Source: Zizania palustris | Taxonomy: Eukaryota; Streptophyta; Magnoliopsida; Poales; Poaceae | Assembly (NCBI GenBank): GCA_019279435.1 | Contig: JAAALK010000289.1 | Span: 49,107,164 to 49,171,163 of the forward strand | Length of the DNA stretch: 64,000 bases | Direction of reading: 5' to 3' | Part shown: piece by piece, positions 58,470-64,000 of the stretch | Numbering within the stretch: the first letter of the stretch is position 1 | How the letters are laid out: each line of letters begins with the position of its first letter | Notes under the pieces: generated by a model | Seen by the model: only the letters and a program-made list of their open reading frames with translations | Database searches by the model: none | Told to the model about the DNA's origin: nothing | Program-made: the position numbers and the translations under genes

Positions 58470-61400
58470 ATGAAGGGCCACCACCATTCCTCCTCTCCCT
58501 TACCGCCGTCGCCGGCCAAGCGCCGCTGCACGGCCCTGGCCGCCGCGGTGCCGGCGCTCGTCGTCTGCTCCATCCTCCTGCCCCTCGTATTCCTCCTCGG
58601 CCTCCACCGCCCCGGTATGTATGAGTATGACCTCGCTAGCCCCCCTCTCGCCTCGGATCTGTGGTATCTACATGCTCATCTCCTGCTTGCTTGCCTTTTT
58701 TGTCAACTGCAGGATATGGATCGGAGGAGCGCGCAGCGGTTGTCATCAGCACCGTACGATTGATTCAATCCGCTCTCCCTTCTGAAAGATGCTGCATTTC
58801 AAGATTACTTTTTTAGAACAAAAAGATGCCTTTTTCCCCCAATCTTCTGATTTGCGTGCCCTTGTAATTAGGAGCTTGGGTTTGGAAAGCACAAGCATCT
58901 GGATGGGAGGATGAAACACAATCTACTCAAGGTACTGCCACTGCTGCTCAAGGCCTGATTCATACTTAATTCTTACTCGTCGGGAGTTCTGCAATTTGGC
59001 ATTCTGTTCTGCATAATTGGATGATTTTGGGTAAGAATGGACCTTCTGAATATAAAGTTACAAATTTTGAAGCGGTTTCCTGGCTAGGTTTCTCTAAGAA
59101 AAAAAGAAGACGGAATTGTGTAAGACATGCAATTCGTGTGTCTCTGCTTGCTGACGCTTTAATGCCTACTGCTTGCCTAAGCGGGGGGGACACGGTTGCT
59201 GTTCTGGTATTGGCATCTCAAAAATGTTCTTTGGCGATGTCACTGACAGAATGTTGCTGGTGTGAGCAACATTTCTGGGAACTGCATCATTCCACCGCAT
59301 TCCTCATTGAAACTGTTCATGTTTTCTCTTGTGTTTTCTGGGGGCCTTTCTCAGCATTGTCACTGGGTAATCACCTTTATGTTAATCTGCGTATGAAAGA
59401 AAGTCAACTTTGTGAATTACATGGGAAGTCATCCTGCAATCAGGCAAGATTGAGAGAGTGGTCTTGTTCTGGAGTGGATCAGTCAGTGCCTTGCCCTGGA
59501 TAACTACCTACACTTCCTTCTACAGAAAATTGAGTTCAATATAAATAAAAACTAGAGCTTTGCTGGTATTGTTAGACCTGATTTTCAACTAACATGTTAA
59601 AAATACATACTTTTTACCTGTAGTACTTAGGTACAAATGTATATGTGTTGCGACTAATGTAACTACAAACTACCCTAACTGGGGAAGCGCCAGTAGTGTC
59701 GTTGGTGCATGACTCTACCCACAAGGGTTCAAATCCTGGTGCCCACAAATTTTACACACGGTGAGTTTCCTTTCATTAGGAATTTAGTGATGTCATGGAT
59801 TTATCGTCGGCCTCTTGAGGAGAAATTATACTACTTAGTGAATATACTTGACTTCTAAGTAACAACTCAATCTAATCTTATATATAACTCCAACCAATGC
59901 TACAGTACACATGGTACTGTTTTGGCCTGTCAGGTGTTGGGTTGGGTTGTGGTCTTTGGCCTCTTAGGCCAATGCCCATGACACTTCTAGTCAAGCATAG
60001 GTGGAATACTATGGTAATATGGCCCCTACAACTATATAACATATTAGTTATTCATGCCTGGTATTGTGCATTTGGGCTTGGGATAACTGAGGCTTGGGTG
60101 AAGAGTTTGATGCTACTCTGCACAGGTTGGGGCAGTATCTCTGGATTGACAGTTGTGTGCTAATTGGACTGTATTACAAGTGATATCAAGTAGATGAAAC
60201 AGTAAAATATGGTTTACACTAGTGCCAAAACTTTGATTGAATGCACATTCTACTATCGAAAATGAATCACCCATGCCACTTAGATACATGGTGGCTTCGT
60301 TACAATAATCATTAAGAGCCTGCTCCACTGGCATGCCAAATGTTTCCTATAATTGTTTGGCTAATCTCCTTTTTGTGAAAGCAGGATGTTTCTAAAAAGA
60401 AGGTTTCTGGATTTAACGGGATTCCAGGAGAGAAATCTAGTAGATCAAAGTCCAAGAATCTTTCTGCCAAATCAAAAGAAAAGCTCAAGGGTGCTTTCTC
60501 TTTAGTTCAACTAAAAAATGAGACCAGCAAAAACAAAGGTAAGCAATGCTAGATCAGATTTTGCATGTGTGCTGTTACTTTGAAAAACAGGAACTGCAAA
60601 ACACCACCAGTATCTATCTTACAGTAATCAATGGTATTTCAGGACTTCATACACATAGAAGATATCAGTTAAAGGACCTATCCTGGAGATCTGTGGTAAG
60701 AAACTTATTTACCTACATTCTTGAGGATTTTAATACAACATCTCATCAGTTTGGAACACTAGTGAAATATCAATGTCTGTGAGCTCAGTTAGTTATAAAA
60801 TGTTTGTACCTCTGTTTGCTAAGATAAGTTGATAAGCAATGGGATTTTACAGTCAACAGTATCTAAATATGTTCTGTAACAGGATACTACTATTGATGGG
60901 AAAGAGAACAAAGGTCAAGAAGTAGTGCATGGGGAGATTCCCAAATCCTGTGAACTTGAATATGGGAGCTACTGCCTCTGGTCTGCTGAGTACAAGGAAG
61001 TGATGAAAGATTTTGTTGTAAAGAGGCTTAAGGATCAACTGTTTATGGCAAGAGCTCATTATCCTAGTATTGCAAAGCTGAAGAACCAGGAAACATTTAC
61101 ACGTGAAATGAAGCAAAACATCCAAGAACATGAGCACATGCTCAGTGATACAATTACAGATGCTGATCTTCCACCATTGTGAGCCCAATCTTCGTATTAA
61201 ATCAGTATCTGCTTCTTTGTTTTTCATAAAGCTTACACAGTTTAAACTTCATAAATAATTATATGATAATTAGCAATGTCAGGACTGCTTTCCTTTTGTT
61301 ATAGTGCATTGAATATTTGCTGGTCATATTTAATTCTTTTTATATTATTCATAATGGTAAAATATGGCTTCCATTTTTTTCAGTTTTACTATTTCTCTTA

Positions 61401-62908
61401 TAATATTTTTGATGGTAGAGGCTGCTTACTTTTTTCAGTTTTGCAAAGAAGCTAGAGAAAATGGAGCACACGATTGAAAGAGCCAAGTCTTGTGAAGTAG
61501 GCTGCTCAAATGTCGAACGGAAACTTAGGCAGCTACTGGATATAACTGAAGATGAAGCTTATTTTCATAAAAGGCAGAGTGCGTTTCTCTATCATATTGG
61601 AGTACAGACTATGCCAAAAACTCACCATTGCTTGAACATGAGGTTGACAGTAGACTATTTCAAATCCACGTCTATTAGTATGGACCAGTCAAACAAGCAG
61701 AAATTTGAAGACCCTACCCTCCATCACTATGTAATATTTTCCAGGAATGTGTTTGCAGTTTCGACTACTATTAATTCAACAGTTATGAACTCCAAGGTAT
61801 TTTCTAATGACTAAACCATATGATGTATGAGGAATCGATCTCAATTCTAACTCACGTCCTCTAATACATTTCAGGATTCTGGTAGCATTGTTTTCCATTT
61901 GTTCACTGATGCCCAAAATTTTTATGCAATGAAGCATTGGTTTGACAGAAATTCATATCTGGAAGCCATTGTTCATGTGACTGACATTGAGGATCACCAG
62001 AGAAGGCTCTCTAAGAGTGTTGATTATAATGATATGAAACAGCTATGGCCTGCAGAGGAATTCCGTGTCACATTTCATAATCATTCTCAACCTTTTCAGA
62101 AGCAAATGAAAACTGAGTACATTTCTACTTTTGGCCATTCACATGTCCTTCTGCCTGATCTTCTTCCTGGCTTGAATAGAGTAGTTGTTCTGGATGATGA
62201 TTTGATTGTCCAGAAAGACTTATCATCTCTGTGGAACCTCAATATGGGAGGTAAAGTGATTGGAGCTATTCAGTTCTGTGAAGTTAGATTAGGACAATTG
62301 AAAGCTTATACAGAGGAGCACGATTTTGACGCTAATTCATGTGTGTGGTTGTCTGGTCTGAATGTTGTTGAACTGGGAAAATGGAGGGACCTCCGCATTA
62401 CCAGTCGGTACGATCAATTGCTTCAAAAGGTTAGTAGCATTTACCATTCCCAGGTTCCCCCTACAATCCTATCCAAAAGAACTTGCATTGAATTGCCAAC
62501 TTATGTGATAGTATTTCCGCATTCTCCTCTAGTAGCCCTAGTCCCATACTCTCATCCTTCAATAATTTCATCTGGCTAATTAAGCCTCAATAAGAGCAAT
62601 ATTCTCATGCATTGTGTTTGTCTTTGTAGTTGCAAAAGGACAGTCCGGCATCATTTCCACTCAAAGTGCTCCCTATAAGCTTACATGTCTTTCAAGATTT
62701 GGTGTACCCTTTGGAAGATTCATGGGTCCAATCAGGCCTTGGGCATGATTATGGAATCAGTCAAACTGATATAGAGAAGTCTGCTACTCTGCACTACAAT
62801 GGTGTCATGAAACCTTGGCTTGATTTGGGTATACATGATTATAAGGGCTACTGGAGGAAGTATATGACCAACGGGGAAAGATTCATGACAGAGTGCAATA
62901 TACATTAA
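58470..62908 (+). CDS. GAUT7: GAUT7-like galacturonosyltransferase (GT8)
   Basis: Nine exons join in frame: 58470-58614, 58713-58753, 58872-58931, 60385-60538, 60643-60695, 60883-61178, 61439-61796, 61875-62429, 62630-62908. The total is 1941 nt, or 646 aa, with GT-AG introns throughout. Residues 1-19 are cytosolic and basic; 21-46 form a single membrane anchor (type II). A Ser/Lys-rich stem and a coiled region follow (HTIERAKSCEVGCSNVERKL). The GT8 domain starts near 370 (SIVFHLFTDAQNFYAMKHWF), has the metal-binding DDD at 476-478 (VVLDDDLIVQKDLSSLWNLN), and HYNGVMKPW at 609-617. The C-terminus is YWRKYMTNGERFMTECNIH. In Arabidopsis, GAUT7 anchors GAUT1 in the Golgi complex that builds homogalacturonan. 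The first intron-rich 5' part is short-exon; the gene looks intact. Confidence 0.92.
59680..59860 (+). repeat. Possible tRNA-derived SINE in GAUT7-like intron 3
   Basis: GTTGGTGCATGACTC (A-box-like) and GGTTCAAATCCTGGTGCCC (B box and acceptor arm) are spaced as in a tRNA, followed by unrelated sequence. It lies inside the 1.45-kb intron 58932-60384. It is not a functional tRNA because the 5' half does not fold. Confidence 0.5.
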
Positions 62909-64000
62909 TAACAGCGACATGAGATTTACTAATTTTCTGCATTATAATGGCTTGAACAGAGGGGTTATAACGAGGCTAAATCTGCTGCAGTATTCATGAA
63001 TCACGACGAATCAGGTATCCGTACCCTACAGTGCCGCAGCGGCATTGATTCAATTCCAAAATGGAAATGAGATGAAATGCTTTCTGCCAAACTTCATAGC
63101 AGGCTAGCAGCTAAGATGGCAGCAGGTCACCAGCTTGATACCTTTGAAGTAAGTAGATTACAGGTTTACCAAGCTGTATTCTGATTCCTTTACTTGTTAC
63201 ACGTTGGGATGAATCTTTTCATTTGCCAGGTGGGGATTGCAAAAACACAATTCCCTGATGGTCGTTTTTTGTACGTGGGATGTTTGGTTTATAGACCCTA
63301 AATTCTTTCACCATGCAATTCTTTGCTCATTGTACAAGAGCTAAACTGAATAACAATACTCATCGTTGACTGGCATGGCATGTACAGAGGTAAAATGCCT
63401 CAACCGGCAAGTACTGAGTTTTTTTTTTTTTTGCCGCAAGGCTGACTCTTGGTATTGTGGGATGTGTCATGTTACACACATGGTTAAGTTTCCAGAATCC
63501 AGATCTTCACATTGTGGAAATTCCAATTTGTTTTTGTAAAGAGTTCTAATACTTTTATTTATGGTTATACCTCAAACTCAACAGTATACTCTGGGTGTTA
63601 GGGATTCTTGAAGCGGATTCTGTGCAGAATTAGTTGAATCTCAACCAAACGATTTTTTTGAGACAACTTCTTGGGTAAGTCTGGTTGAATTGATTCTTTT
63701 TTTTACCCTTAAGAGGAAAATCCAATGAAATGTAGCTTCACATAAGAATCCACTATCATCGTCTTTTTTAAGAATTAGAATTTAGTCATCTACACAAGTG
63801 ATTTTCCAACTAATTCTGATTCACAATAAAATCACTAGAGCTTGTACTGTTGAAGAAAACACAGGTTGTGCTTTGTTTTTCCTTTTAAAAAAACTAACAT
63901 CAGCAGGGCTGTATGTCCTTGTTAGGTCTCAAAAAACACAGTTTGTGTCATAAACTAAAACAGATATATGAATGCATAAAGCTAAACCATCTTCACTTCC
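62909..64000 (+). other. GAUT7-like 3' UTR and downstream region
   Basis: The 3' UTR probably covers a few hundred bases. A clear poly(A) signal was not fixed. A T run at 63420-63432 and AT-rich sequence follow, with no further gene to the window end. Confidence 0.5.

Noticed and set aside
59021..59503. 160-codon frame
   Set aside because: Lies inside intron 3 of the GAUT7-like gene; no motif and the spliced model is complete without it.
59690..59760. A tRNA gene
   Set aside because: Only A- and B-box-like segments are present; the acceptor and D/anticodon stems do not pair, so a SINE-like remnant is more likely.

Overview
This window is nuclear DNA from a grass (Poaceae), probably a panicoid/PACMAD species. 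The grounds are dense nested LTR retrotransposons, several CACTA elements with subterminal 'TTTGCCGAGTG' or 'AACTTCCGTCGGC' motifs, GC-rich first exons, and two single-copy plant genes with GT-AG introns. The species cannot be named from sequence alone. Positions 1-560 are an assembly gap.

Layout. (1) 561-31 kb is a retrotransposon block. A minus-strand Sirevirus-like copia element (561-6438, running into the gap) sits in an older LTR fragment (6439-7230), which abuts a CACTA end (7231-7561). Next come decayed LTR debris, a second CACTA end (11469-14425) with transposase remnants, and a Tat-lineage Gypsy element (14426-~23920) with two RNase H domains. That Gypsy element is split by a solo LTR of the same copia family (20612-22795, perfect 5-bp duplication CATAG). 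It runs into a minus-strand element with a 3.26-kb LTR (24864-28122). Small DNA transposons (hAT, MULE-type MITE, Helitron, Harbinger-like) fill 28-32.4 kb. (2) 32542-35282 is an intact seven-exon gene for a small organelle-targeted PPR protein. (3) 36-57 kb is a second repeat block. It holds a CACTA nested inside a CACTA, each with its own matching target duplication; a young full-length copia element (41005-47788) whose LTRs differ at 4 of 434 sites; a CACTA-like element interrupted by a hAT MITE; a Harbinger-like element; a deleted hAT element; and a 910-bp CACTA MITE. (4) 58470-62908 is an intact nine-exon GAUT7-like GT8 glycosyltransferase gene, which belongs to pectin synthesis in the Golgi.

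The two host genes have no visible functional link. Everything between them is transposon history, and much of its relative order can be read from nesting and target-site duplications. I found no clear undescribed biological system. The most informative features are the nested CACTA pair with a ~500-bp internal tandem repeat, the hAT deletion derivative lying beside an opposite-strand hAT zinc-finger relic, the FGPQW-type repeat in the Tat element, and a Cys-rich upstream ORF in the GAUT7 leader. Exon joins, target duplications and LTR comparisons were read by eye; no alignment or database search was run.
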